The notes beneath the pieces were generated by a model, which saw nothing but the letters and a program-made list of their open reading frames with translations, was not told the origin of the DNA and made no database searches. The position numbers and the translations under genes are program-made. DNA of 64,000 nucleotides from G963662675 sp963676845 (GTDB lineage: Bacteria; Bacteroidota; Bacteroidia; Bacteroidales; Prolixibacteraceae): the NCBI GenBank assembly GCA_963676845.2, contig CAXXKK010000003.1, forward strand, positions 7,992 through 71,991, written 5' to 3'. The first letter of the stretch is position 1. Every line of letters begins with the position of its first letter. Positions 26,094 to 34,633 of the stretch are shown piece by piece.

Positions 26094-27515
26094 TTATTCG
26101 CTAATATCTAAACAATACATGGTTTCTGCATCTCTAAGCAATAATAATCCATCTGCTATAGCTAGTGGAGCCCAAGCGTCGTGTCCTTCAAATATTTGTT
26201 TCTGATCAAGTTGAATGTAGTTATTGACATCCGGTCTGACAATTGTTAATGTGCCGTCATCATTCAATATATACATTTTATTATCAGCAATAATATAAGG
26301 ACCTAAACCAAAGCGGGCATCTTTACCCGAAGTCCAGACAAATTCCTGAGCATTATCGGGGCTTACACAAACCAGTTGAAGGCGGTTTCCTCCGCCATCT
26401 TTCGGAAGAATGCCAAATAGGTGATCGTTCCATAAAACAGGAGTTTGTTGTTCGCAAGCCAATCCCTCGTTGGGAGCATATTCACTTAGTACTTGAATGT
26501 TATATTGACTTCCATTAGGTGTTACCTGCAGCATCATTCCCCCTGCACCATAACCGGCAGTAAGGAAGATTTTCCCATCGTCCATAATCACTGGAGTAGG
26601 AGCAACAACCGAGTGGTTCCATTCGTTGGTTTCCCAAACAACCTGGCCTTCATCTTCACCTTCAGCAGAAATAGCAAGAATACCTCCATCAGCACTATAT
26701 ACATATAGATTTTTACCAAACATGGTTTGGGGGATAATGGATGAATGGGACATTTTCCAATTCATCGTGTTTGCTGCCTCCCATAGGATTTCTCCGGTAT
26801 GAATGTCAACAGCTATCATGATGGCTTCTCCACCAGGAGAAAGCAATACTTTATCACCATCGATTAAGGGACATTGGGCTGTGTACCATTGCGGTATTTC
26901 AAGGCCATATTCGGCAACCATGTCTAACCCCCAAACGAAATCGCCACTAAGACGATCCACGCACATTACCTGACATTTAGGGCCAATGGTAACCACATAG
27001 TCCTCATTGACAGCGGGTACGGTTCGTGACATCCCGTGATTTCTTTTGACGTGTACTTCATACGACCGACGCCAGATTTCTTCTCCGGTTTCCAACGAAA
27101 AACACCTGAGTGCATCTTCGCGGTTTTCTTCGTCATAGTCCATGATGTATACACGACCTTTGTAAATAGCCGGTCCGGCATGCCCTTCGCCTAGCGATAA
27201 GGACCACATAATTTCGGGTTCACCTTCGCCCCATGAATCTTTCAGGTTTTGAGGTTCGCTAACAATGTTGTCGAAATTAGCACCGCGAAATCTTGGCCAT
27301 GTGCCTTGCATTTCGGTATTTACATCGGATTCGAAAAGGTCAAAGTTTTCACCGATATTAATGACTTCAGCTATTAAAGGGCCTGAATCCCTGTTGTCTT
27401 CTCCGGGCATACTTATTGCTAAATCCTTGGTTGGATCATTAGTGAGCCAATACAGGAAACTTACTAAAGCAATAAAGCCGATTAATCCGACAACGATATT
27501 TTGAATTTTCTTCAC
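26094..27515 (-). CDS. Membrane-anchored PQQ-like beta-propeller protein
   Basis: 473 residues with GTG as start codon. One N-terminal membrane helix (about 6-26), a linker, then an eight-bladed PQQ-repeat propeller opening with WPRFRGANFDNIVSEPQNL, a start seen in many propellers fused to or partnered with redox proteins. Blades include RCFSLETGEEIWRR, MCVDRLSGDFVWG and IAVDIHTGEILWEA. No dehydrogenase-type active-site residues can be made out. It is encoded 14 bases after the 414-residue propeller gene and one base before the NHL gene. Confidence 0.85.
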   Translation of the reverse strand: MKKIQNIVVGLIGFIALVSFLYWLTNDPTKDLAISMPGEDNRDSGPLIAEVINIGENFDLFESDVNTEMQGTWPRFRGANFDNIVSEPQNLKDSWGEGEPEIMWSLSLGEGHAGPAIYKGRVYIMDYDEENREDALRCFSLETGEEIWRRSYEVHVKRNHGMSRTVPAVNEDYVVTIGPKCQVMCVDRLSGDFVWGLDMVAEYGLEIPQWYTAQCPLIDGDKVLLSPGGEAIMIAVDIHTGEILWEAANTMNWKMSHSSIIPQTMFGKNLYVYSADGGILAISAEGEDEGQVVWETNEWNHSVVAPTPVIMDDGKIFLTAGYGAGGMMLQVTPNGSQYNIQVLSEYAPNEGLACEQQTPVLWNDHLFGILPKDGGGNRLQLVCVSPDNAQEFVWTSGKDARFGLGPYIIADNKMYILNDDGTLTIVRPDVNNYIQLDQKQIFEGHDAWAPLAIADGLLLLRDAETMYCLDISE

Positions 27516-27529
27516 TCTTATGCTAAAAC

Positions 27530-28774
27530 TTATTGTTTGATATTATAAACCATTAATACATCACCGTGTCTCATAAACATTTTACCATCAAACAGGTAAG
27601 GATGAGCCCAGTGAGTTCCGCTTCCTTGTTCAACCACAAATGAACTTACCACATTGAATCCAGTTGGTGTTGGTTCTACAAGTCCGACGTTTCCGCGTTT
27701 TTCATCGTAAACGTAAAGCATGCCATCTGCATAAACCATTTCACCTTTTGAGTTCCATTCTTCATCGTACATGGTTTCTCCGGTTTCCCAGTCAATACAT
27801 CCCCAGGCACCTGCATTGTTATTAATCCAGTATGAACCATACAGGTATCCGTCTAATTCAATTAAGCCATGGTGGTGATTATCTAAAAGTGTATTTGAGT
27901 AAACTTCCTCAATGGAAGAAAGGTCATCGCTTACTTTTACCATTTTGGCAACATAATCATAACCGATAGATAGGAAGATCATATTTCCTTTTACAACTGG
28001 AGAGTTTGCCCAGATCATTCCATTTGGTTGCCATCTCCAGACTGAAGAATCAAAGAATTTATAGGTTGATTTAATGTCTCCATTTTCAGGGTCAACGATG
28101 TATAAATCACTGGCATTGGAAGCAACAATGTAGTCTTTCCCATTGTATTCGTGTATAATTGGTGAAGCATAGCCTCGTTGTCCGCCAGTACTTTCTGTTT
28201 TCCAAATTTCTTCACCTGTCATTTTATCCAACGCAACCATGTTAGTTACAGGGCCGGCAGGAGAACAAATAACTTTGTCATCTACAATTAGTGGAGATTC
28301 AGAAACACCCCAAGTGTGATAGTCTGCCTGGTATTCTTCATCAACATCTTTGTACCAGATTGTTTCACCTGTGTTCGCATTAATGCATGACATTTGTCCC
28401 TGTCCGCTGATGATGTATAGCCTGTCACCTTCAATAGTGGCAGAACCTCTGGTGTCAGGATATGATTGATTCCATGAATCACCATATTCAACTTTCCATT
28501 GTAGGTTGCCATCGAAGTCTATACAGGTAAGCCAGTCTTTTTTGTCAACTTTTCCTGAAGCATAAATGTATTTTCCATTGGTAATTACAGATGACCAGCC
28601 ATCTCCAATCCCTTCGTATTCAAGGATTAGTTCAGGACCATTGTCAGGCCATTCTTTTAAAAGACCGGTTTCTGGAAATTTACCATCCCTGTTAGGGCCT
28701 CTGAATTGGTAAATTTGGGCATTACTTACAAATGCAAACGATAGTACGATAGTAAAGAGGAATAGCTTTTTCAT
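27530..28774 (-). CDS. Secreted PQQ-like beta-propeller protein
   Basis: 414 residues: a signal peptide (MKKLFLFTIVLSFAFVSNA, then Q) and a PQQ-repeat propeller beginning YQFRGPNRDGKFPETGLLKEWPDNGP, the same opening module (FRG-x-N/D) as the other two large propellers of the cluster. Blades include TCIDFDGNLQWKVE, SCINANTGETIWYK and VALDKMTGEEIWK. It is the first gene of the minus-strand run and follows a putative promoter. The protein should be periplasmic or at the outer membrane. Whether it binds PQQ is open; no partner PQQ biosynthesis genes are in the window. Confidence 0.86.
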   Translation of the reverse strand: MKKLFLFTIVLSFAFVSNAQIYQFRGPNRDGKFPETGLLKEWPDNGPELILEYEGIGDGWSSVITNGKYIYASGKVDKKDWLTCIDFDGNLQWKVEYGDSWNQSYPDTRGSATIEGDRLYIISGQGQMSCINANTGETIWYKDVDEEYQADYHTWGVSESPLIVDDKVICSPAGPVTNMVALDKMTGEEIWKTESTGGQRGYASPIIHEYNGKDYIVASNASDLYIVDPENGDIKSTYKFFDSSVWRWQPNGMIWANSPVVKGNMIFLSIGYDYVAKMVKVSDDLSSIEEVYSNTLLDNHHHGLIELDGYLYGSYWINNNAGAWGCIDWETGETMYDEEWNSKGEMVYADGMLYVYDEKRGNVGLVEPTPTGFNVVSSFVVEQGSGTHWAHPYLFDGKMFMRHGDVLMVYNIKQ

Positions 28775-28820
28775 ATCTCAGTTTAGTTTAAATTTCAGAA
28801 CTCGTTAAAGGTAAAACATT

Positions 28821-28828
28821 CAAATATA
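28821..28828 (-). promoter_or_regulatory. Putative -7 box of the propeller/redox operon
   Basis: On the minus strand the sequence is TATATTTG, a perfect TAnnTTTG, 46 bases before the first start codon at 28774. A -33 TTTG is not clear (TTGTTTT lies at about the right place). Confidence 0.45.
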
Positions 28829-29361
28829 TCATGCCAATCTTGTACGATAGAAAACAATCGGAGTTTGAGACGTTTTTATCGGTGTAAACACTCCCTTGAT
28901 AATCTTCTTTTTTGTCCAATTAGCTTTTAATTTTTTGTTGCACCCAAATTTATCAAGTAAAACTGTAAACACCCAGATATATAGGCAATTTAAGCGATAT
29001 CTAAATAATTAAAATTGTTAACAAATCTTATGTTTATTAAATCTATTAAGTGGTGTGGGTGGTGATCGTTTGTTGGTTGTAAGTGTCAGAAATATAGTGT
29101 GTTGTTGTTTTGTTTGTGTGTTTGATCATATATTGCTTAAATATTGGATTTTTAAATTTTTTTAATATAAAACTGGATATGATTGAATAAATCCTAACAG
29201 GAAGATGATTAAACCCTTTGAATCTGGAGAGATTGTTATTTTTTGGGGATGATTGTCAATATGCACTCATTGAAACAAAAAAGCTGTTATTGCTGTTTAT
29301 ATGGTGTTACAAGTTCTATGATTACAACTTAATGCTGTCATCGGAATTAAAAAGAGAGTGA
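28829..29361. other. Divergent intergenic region without genes
   Basis: About 530 bp between the propeller operon and the MerR gene. It is very AT-rich with a GT-rich patch (about 29050-29125). I see no tRNA, hairpin terminator or repeat, and no convincing TAnnTTTG promoter for the MerR gene. Its length fits divergent control by a DNA-binding protein. Confidence 0.4.
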
Positions 29362-30234
29362 ATGAGTACTTATACGATCAAAGATCTCGAAGCTTTATCT
29401 GGCATTAAAGCACATACTATAAGGATGTGGGAAAAAAGGTATGACCTCCTCAAACCAAATAGAACAGAGACTAACATCCGTTATTATAGCGATGCTGAAT
29501 TGAAGCGGTTGTTAACTATTTCTCTTTTGGTAAAGCATGGGTTTAAGATCTCTAAAGTTGCCTTATTTGATGACAAAAGGTTGGCTGAAGAGGTGTTGCG
29601 GATAAATGCTACTTCAACAGAAGTTGAAGATTTGCTGGAGCAGTTATTGATCAGCATGCTGGATTTTAACATTGATAAATTTGAGAGTATTCTTGATGAG
29701 CAATCAAATAAAATAGGTTTTGAGGAAACGATGCTTCGGATTGTGTTTCCCTTCTTTGAAAAAATAGGAATTTATTGGCAGATTGGTTCTGTCTTTCCAG
29801 CTCAGGAACATCTTGTATCGAATTTAGTACGGGAAAGAATCCTGATGAACTCGAAGAACATAAAGACGAGTTCTTCAAAAAAAGCAATTCTTTTTTATCT
29901 TCCTGAAAATGAAATGCATGAATTAGGTATTTTGTTTTATAATTACATCGCTAAAAAAGAAGGACTAAATACGATATATTTAGGAGCTAATGTTCCTATG
30001 GAAGACTTGCAGGGTTTGGCCAATTTAACTTTTATTGACTTTGTTTGTACTGCTTTTATAAATGCGGCAGATAAAGATAAAATGGAGAGTTATTTTAAAG
30101 AATTGTCGTTGATTTTTAAAGGTAAATCCATACTTGTTTCGGGAGAGCAAGTGATTCAGAATAAACCTAAGTTGCCCTCAAGTTTTAATATAGTATATGA
30201 TGTAAGCACTTTCAGAAAATATATAATGAAATAA
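29362..30234 (+). CDS. CarH-like MerR regulator with B12-binding domain
   Basis: 290 residues. 1-75: MerR helix-turn-helix (YTIKDLEALSGIKAHTIRMWEKRY). 80-165: four-helix B12-binding cap domain. 172-290: Rossmann-like B12-binding domain. The signature of adenosylcobalamin photoreceptors is present: W139 followed by nine residues and E149-H150 (the W-x9-EH motif of the cap), and E184-x-H186-x-x-G189, where the histidine is the lower cobalt ligand. CarH represses in the dark as an AdoCbl-bound tetramer and falls apart in light, usually controlling carotenoid or photoprotection genes. None is next to it here; the 587-bp upstream gap and the divergent redox operon are candidate targets. Confidence 0.82.
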   Translation: MSTYTIKDLEALSGIKAHTIRMWEKRYDLLKPNRTETNIRYYSDAELKRLLTISLLVKHGFKISKVALFDDKRLAEEVLRINATSTEVEDLLEQLLISMLDFNIDKFESILDEQSNKIGFEETMLRIVFPFFEKIGIYWQIGSVFPAQEHLVSNLVRERILMNSKNIKTSSSKKAILFYLPENEMHELGILFYNYIAKKEGLNTIYLGANVPMEDLQGLANLTFIDFVCTAFINAADKDKMESYFKELSLIFKGKSILVSGEQVIQNKPKLPSSFNIVYDVSTFRKYIMK

Positions 30235-30247
30235 GCTGATTCATTTA

Positions 30248-31177
30248 CTATCTTTTTGTTTCCCAATTGTTAAAAGTTGAAATATTTGCAAAAGTACGTT
30301 TAAGTGCTTTGGCGTATTTATATTTTGGATAACCAAATATAACAATGATTCCTGCGGGCGATTTTTGTGGGATTTTCCATTTTGTTTTAAGCTCTTTGGC
30401 TCCTCGTTTTAAAAAAGGATCTACACAGCCAATCATGCAGGAACCTAGGCCAAGGCTTTCGGCAGCAAGCATGGCATAAGTAGCTGGAATATATGGATCG
30501 GCAATGTCGGAGTAGGGGCTTGCTGAGAAATAAATTGCCAGGGGAGCATTGTATAATAAATGATTGATGCCTTTTTGTTTATCATCAGTTAAGCCTTCAA
30601 CTAGTGGGTTTACAAAGCTTTTCATCATTTTATAAGTTTCTTTACCAGAGAATCTCCAAATCCACAACCATCGTTTTGAAAGCATTCCTTTGATTTTTGT
30701 AATATGTTCTATTACATCTTCCGAAAATTCACTTACTTTTTTTGTTCCTTTAAAAATTGTCAGATATACATCGGACGGAGGAATTCCCATTGGTGCAGTT
30801 TGGGTTGCTTCAACAATTTTTGAAATAAGTTCTTCTTCAACATCTTTAGATTTAAAGTCACGAATACTTCTTCGTCCTATCATCAACTTATATAATTGAT
30901 CATAGTTCGTTTTTTCTTCTTTGGGAGGAATTGGGATCAAATCATCAGATGAAATTTCCCTTCCGGTTACAGTAATTGCACCTGTTGGACATATAGCCAT
31001 GCATTGACCACATCCAAAACAATCAAAAAATGAGTTTTCATTAACAATCATTTTGCCTTCTTTAATTGTTAAAGAATAATCTTTGCATATGTTTGCACAT
31101 AAGCCACAGGAGGTACATTTATCGTAATTGATATGTATTTGTCCTTTTTCTTGAGTTCTTGATGTTATGATTGCCAT
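30248..31177 (-). CDS. Ferredoxin-nitroreductase fusion protein
   Basis: 309 residues. 1-75: two [4Fe-4S] motifs, CTSCGLCANICKDY and CFGCGQCMAICPTGAI. 90-300: FMN-dependent nitroreductase fold with IGRRSIRDF (FMN phosphate site), TAPMGIPPSDV and ESLGLGSCMIGC. Such fusions are common in anaerobes and are thought to reduce flavin-accessible substrates with ferredoxin electrons; the substrate is unknown. It converges with the MerR gene (13 bp between stops) and is divergent from the esterase gene. Family secure, function open. Confidence 0.88.
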   Translation of the reverse strand: MAIITSRTQEKGQIHINYDKCTSCGLCANICKDYSLTIKEGKMIVNENSFFDCFGCGQCMAICPTGAITVTGREISSDDLIPIPPKEEKTNYDQLYKLMIGRRSIRDFKSKDVEEELISKIVEATQTAPMGIPPSDVYLTIFKGTKKVSEFSEDVIEHITKIKGMLSKRWLWIWRFSGKETYKMMKSFVNPLVEGLTDDKQKGINHLLYNAPLAIYFSASPYSDIADPYIPATYAMLAAESLGLGSCMIGCVDPFLKRGAKELKTKWKIPQKSPAGIIVIFGYPKYKYAKALKRTFANISTFNNWETKR

Positions 31178-31240
31178 GCCTAATCTTTTTTCCTAATTTA
31201 GTGAAGATTAAACTTTTCGCACTGGAATAAGTTGATAAAA

Positions 31241-32203
31241 ATGAAAAAGATTTTAATTATAGTAGTTACAGTTTTTCTTTGGGGATATTCAGTTGATGCA
31301 CAGAAGCGGTATCTGGATGAAATAACTGATGCAGTTGATATTGGAACGTATACCTATTCTGTAAAAGATGGGGAAGAGTTGAAGTTAGATGTGTACACGC
31401 CGATGTACGATTCGGAATATGAACGTGCTACATTTATCTATGTTCACGGAGGTGGATTTCAGTCAGGAAGCAGGGATGAGCCATTGATACAGGATTTTTG
31501 TAAGGATATTGCTAAAAGAGGTTATGTTGTTGCTTCAGTTTCTTATCGGTTAACAAGAAAAGACACAGAAACAGGTTTTGGATGTGATTGTGATGCAATG
31601 GATAAGCTGGCTACATTCGATAATGCGACAATGGATTTACAGGATGCGATTTTCTTTTTAATTCAGCAACGCGAAATGTTGGGTATAGATCCTCAAAAAA
31701 TTATTTTGGCAGGGAGTAGCGCCGGAGCAGAAACTGTTCTAAACACAGCTTATACTCCACCAATGTGTTATGATCTTCCTTCAGGACCAGTATCTTATGC
31801 AGGAGTTATTTCTATGGCTGGTGCAATTCCCAGTTTGAATGTGTTGTATGAAGAGTCTGCTATCCCTTCTCTGTTTTTTCATGGAACCTGTGATGAGCTA
31901 GTTCCATATGCTACTGCACCACATCATTATTGTGATGAAGATGATCCCGGTTACCTGGAGTTAAATGGAGCATATTCTATTGCAAATAAATTAGATGAAT
32001 TAGGAACTCCTTATTGGTTGTATTCCGTATGTGGTGGTGATCATGGTGTTGCGACTTCTCCAATTTATGAGAATGTTGATGATATTCTTCAGTTTTGTTA
32101 TGATTTTGCGATAAATGGGAGTAAGGAGCAAATAAGAACAATTACTCCGTCAGAAGTAGCTTGTGAAAACACTGCTTTTAGTTATGATTTTTGCAATGAA
32201 TAA
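31241..32203 (+). CDS. Secreted alpha/beta hydrolase (esterase, BD-FAE type)
   Basis: 320 residues from ATG 31241. Signal peptide (MKKILIIVVTVFLWGYSVDA, then Q). Alpha/beta-hydrolase fold with oxyanion-hole motif VHGGGFQSGS, nucleophile elbow GSSAGAE (G-x-S-x-G), acid region HGTCDELVPY and catalytic His in GGDHGV. An esterase/lipase acting outside the cytoplasm is likely; extra Cys pairs (CDCDAM, MCYD, ACEN) may form disulfides. The following EEP-family gene starts 12 bases after its stop, so they are probably co-transcribed. Confidence 0.85.
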   Translation: MKKILIIVVTVFLWGYSVDAQKRYLDEITDAVDIGTYTYSVKDGEELKLDVYTPMYDSEYERATFIYVHGGGFQSGSRDEPLIQDFCKDIAKRGYVVASVSYRLTRKDTETGFGCDCDAMDKLATFDNATMDLQDAIFFLIQQREMLGIDPQKIILAGSSAGAETVLNTAYTPPMCYDLPSGPVSYAGVISMAGAIPSLNVLYEESAIPSLFFHGTCDELVPYATAPHHYCDEDDPGYLELNGAYSIANKLDELGTPYWLYSVCGGDHGVATSPIYENVDDILQFCYDFAINGSKEQIRTITPSEVACENTAFSYDFCNE

Positions 32204-32215
32204 AATTCAAGTCCT

Positions 32216-33049
32216 ATGAAAAATAAGTTAGTTATTCTCATTTTCCTTTCATTTATAAGTACATTGACTCAGGCAATTGATATGAAAGTAATAACTTATA
32301 ATATTCGGGTTGATGTGCCAGATGATGGTGATTTGTCCTGGACTTCAAGAAAAACTGATGTAATTGATTTACTTCAGTTTTATGAGGCTGATATTTTTTG
32401 TTTGCAGGAGGCTTTGATCGATCAGATCAATGATGTAGCAGCTTATCTTCCAGGCTATGATTGGGTTGGGGTAGGACGAGATAATGGTGTTGCACAAGGC
32501 GAATTTTCACCTATCTTTTATAACTCTCAAAAGTATCAGCTAAAAGAACAGGGGTGGTTTTGGCTTTCCGAAAGTCCTGAAAGACCAAGTATAGGTTGGG
32601 ATGCTGCTTATCCTCGTATTTGTACTTATGCTTTATTTGAGAATTACGACAATCATGATAATTTTTGGGTCTTTAATACTCATTTAGACCATTTGGGAGA
32701 TACTGCCCGTATTGAATCAGTGAAGTTAATTCAGGAGAAAATTTCTGATCTTACCCGACGCAGAGATCCTGTAATTCTAACTGGCGATTTTAACTTTACT
32801 CCGGAAGATCCACCATATGAAATTGCAATAAAAGAACTTGATGATAGCCGGGAGCGATCAGTATTGTCTCCTTATGGTCCTGAAGGTACATTTAATGACT
32901 TTGATATTAATAGTGAGTTGGATCGACGTATCGATTTTATTTTTGTTAATAAAAATATAGTCGTAAATAAATACGGCGTTATCTCAGATACTAAAAACCG
33001 AAGATATCCTTCGGATCATCTTCCTGTTTATGTTGAAATGTCATTTTAA
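32216..33049 (+). CDS. Secreted endonuclease/exonuclease/phosphatase-family protein
   Basis: 277 residues with a signal peptide (to about residue 21, ...LTQA). EEP fold with all usual motifs: ITYNIRVD, FCLQEAL (metal-binding Glu), VFNTHLDHLG (catalytic His), VILTGDFNFTPEDPPY (Asp/Asn), RRIDFIFV and YPSDHLPVYVE (terminal Asp-His). This Mg2+-dependent family cuts phosphodiesters or phosphomonoesters in lipids, sugars or nucleic acids; in secreted Bacteroidota members the substrate is usually not known. Probably co-transcribed with the esterase. Confidence 0.88.
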   Translation: MKNKLVILIFLSFISTLTQAIDMKVITYNIRVDVPDDGDLSWTSRKTDVIDLLQFYEADIFCLQEALIDQINDVAAYLPGYDWVGVGRDNGVAQGEFSPIFYNSQKYQLKEQGWFWLSESPERPSIGWDAAYPRICTYALFENYDNHDNFWVFNTHLDHLGDTARIESVKLIQEKISDLTRRRDPVILTGDFNFTPEDPPYEIAIKELDDSRERSVLSPYGPEGTFNDFDINSELDRRIDFIFVNKNIVVNKYGVISDTKNRRYPSDHLPVYVEMSF

Positions 33050-33170
33050 TTTTGGTCGTCAATAATTTGTAATCATTCTATTTTTGTGAAAAATGATTTT
33101 TTTGTGCTTTCAAAGATTTCAAGGTTAGAATAAAATAATAATTTTCGCACCAATAAATTATTGTTTTAAA

Positions 33171-34078
33171 ATGTACGATATTATTGGAGATGTACATGGT
33201 GAAGCCGATAAGCTTATCGAATTGCTCGAAAGTATGGGCTATTCACAGGTAAATGGAATTTATTGTCACCCAAAACGTAAAGCTGTTTTTGTGGGTGATT
33301 TTATTAACCGTGGACCAAAAATCAGGAAAACGATCCGGATTATACGGGCGATGGTTGAGACTGATTGTGCGTATGCTATATTGGGAAATCACGAAGTTAA
33401 TGCAATATATTATAGTTCCGTAGACAAGCAGGGAATGCACTTAAGTAAACGATGGTCTCGTTTGCATCTGTCACTGGCTAATACTTTGTATGAATTTTCA
33501 GGTCGCTCGGATGAATGGAAAAGCCATATTAAGTGGATGAGGAAATTGCCTATGTTTCTTGATTTAGGCAAGATTCGTGTTGTTCATGCATGCTGGCAGG
33601 ATGAGAATATTCAGATATTGAAAGAAAACCTTCCTGAAACAAAGTTGAAAAAATCAGTATTGAAAATGGTTGGTAGAAATCATTCTGAGGTTGCCCGTGC
33701 ATTTTGGGAAACCTGTAAAGGGATTGATTTTCACCTACCCAAGGATTTGTTGGTATACGACAATAAGGGGAGGGCACATCGTTCGTTTCGTTCCAAATGG
33801 TGGGTAAATCCTGATGGCATGACTTTAAAGGACTTTCTTTTGAGAGTCGCTTTGATTTACCTGCTTACTCTATTCCGCAGGAAATATTACCAGTTCGTGA
33901 TGATTATCCGAAAAATGGGCCAATTGTGTTTTTTGGTCATTATTGTTTGAGGAATGGCGGTAATATAATTCGTCCTAATGTTTGCTGTGTGGACTCATGT
34001 ATTAGTCGAAATGGTAAGTTAACTGCCTATAGGTGGAGTGGAGAGAGAGAACTGAAAATAGAGAATCTTATTCGGTAA
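33171..34078 (+). pseudogene. Calcineurin-like metallophosphatase, split by a 1-base frameshift
   Basis: The first frame (to about 33825) has the metal-binding motifs DIIGDVHGEADKL, AVFVGDFINRGP and AILGNHEVNA. After NPDGM the reading stays open only in a meaningless frame to 33950, whereas the -1 frame from 33824 gives FKGLSFESRFDLPAYSIP, then PIVFFGHYCLRNG and LTAYRWSGERELK to TAA 34076-34078, which is the proper C-terminus of PrpE/ApaH-like phosphatases. One base appears to be missing between about 33815 and 33830. Repaired, the protein has about 300 residues and would hydrolyse phosphoesters such as Ap4A or phosphoproteins. Sequencing error and true mutation cannot be separated here. Confidence 0.85.
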
Positions 34079-34153
34079 CAGGAGGTTGAATAAACGCTTT
34101 TTTTATGCCTTTTTAAACTGTGTTTTTCTGTTCAATTTTTTTAGTTTTTCCTA

Positions 34154-34183
34154 TTGCAGGAAAAAAAAGAAAGTATATATTTG
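34154..34183 (+). promoter_or_regulatory. Promoter of the tRNA-Asp pair
   Basis: TTG (34154-34156), 19 bases, TATATTTG (34176-34183): an excellent Bacteroidota promoter, about 110 bases before the first tRNA. Confidence 0.7.
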
Positions 34184-34293
34184 CAAAGCCTTTTCGGAAG
34201 AGGATTTCAGAAGGTTTGTTCTTTAAAAAAGTGTTGTATGTTTTAGCTTGAAAAGCTTGGTTTTATTGAATACTGAAGCTTTTAAAAAAATCT

Positions 34294-34367
34294 GGTGCGG
34301 TAGTTCAGCTGGTTAGAATATCGGCCTGTCACGCCGGGGGTCGCGGGTTCGAATCCCGTCCGCACCG
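34294..34367 (+). tRNA. tRNA-Asp (GTC), copy 1
   Basis: Acceptor stem GGTGCGG/CCGCACC with discriminator G, D arm GTTCAGCTGGTTAGAAT, anticodon loop CTGTCAC giving GTC, T arm GCGGGTTCGAATCCCGT. No CCA is encoded. Its 74 bases are identical to copy 2. Confidence 0.97.
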
Positions 34368-34395
34368 CTCATTAATTTACAACACTTTTTATTTT

Positions 34396-34469
34396 GGTGC
34401 GGTAGTTCAGCTGGTTAGAATATCGGCCTGTCACGCCGGGGGTCGCGGGTTCGAATCCCGTCCGCACCG
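34396..34469 (+). tRNA. tRNA-Asp (GTC), copy 2
   Basis: Identical to copy 1 over all 74 bases, 28 bases downstream. Both come from one promoter and end at the same terminator. Confidence 0.97.
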
Positions 34470-34470
34470 C

Positions 34471-34517
34471 AATTCAAAAGAGCTTATTTCAATATGAAGT
34501 AAGCTCTTTTGAATTTT
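34471..34517 (+). terminator. Terminator after the tRNA-Asp pair
   Basis: A perfect 16-bp stem, AATTCAAAAGAGCTTA (34471-34486) with TAAGCTCTTTTGAATT (34500-34515), 13-nt loop, then TT. It starts 2 bases after the second tRNA. Confidence 0.8.
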
Positions 34518-34633
34518 ATCCTTCTCTATTCAATATAAACTTGGATCAGTTTAAAATCCAGGGGGGATCTAATTTTGAATTTACTTAGATATTAAAACAT
34601 TTGCCCTTCCGGGCAGGACCTGATTTTTGTCTC

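Noticed and set aside
15609..28774. PQQ-dependent alcohol or glucose dehydrogenases
   Set aside because: The propellers show the structural W-rich repeat only; no vicinal Cys pair, no calcium/PQQ ligand set and no PQQ synthesis genes.
29040..29130. Riboswitch or B12 element upstream of the MerR gene
   Set aside because: The GT-rich patch has no stable paired arms and no B12-box sequence.
34294..34469. Integration site of a prophage or genomic island at tRNA-Asp
   Set aside because: Both tRNA genes are complete, there is no integrase and no partial tRNA copy; only an IS110 element is nearby.
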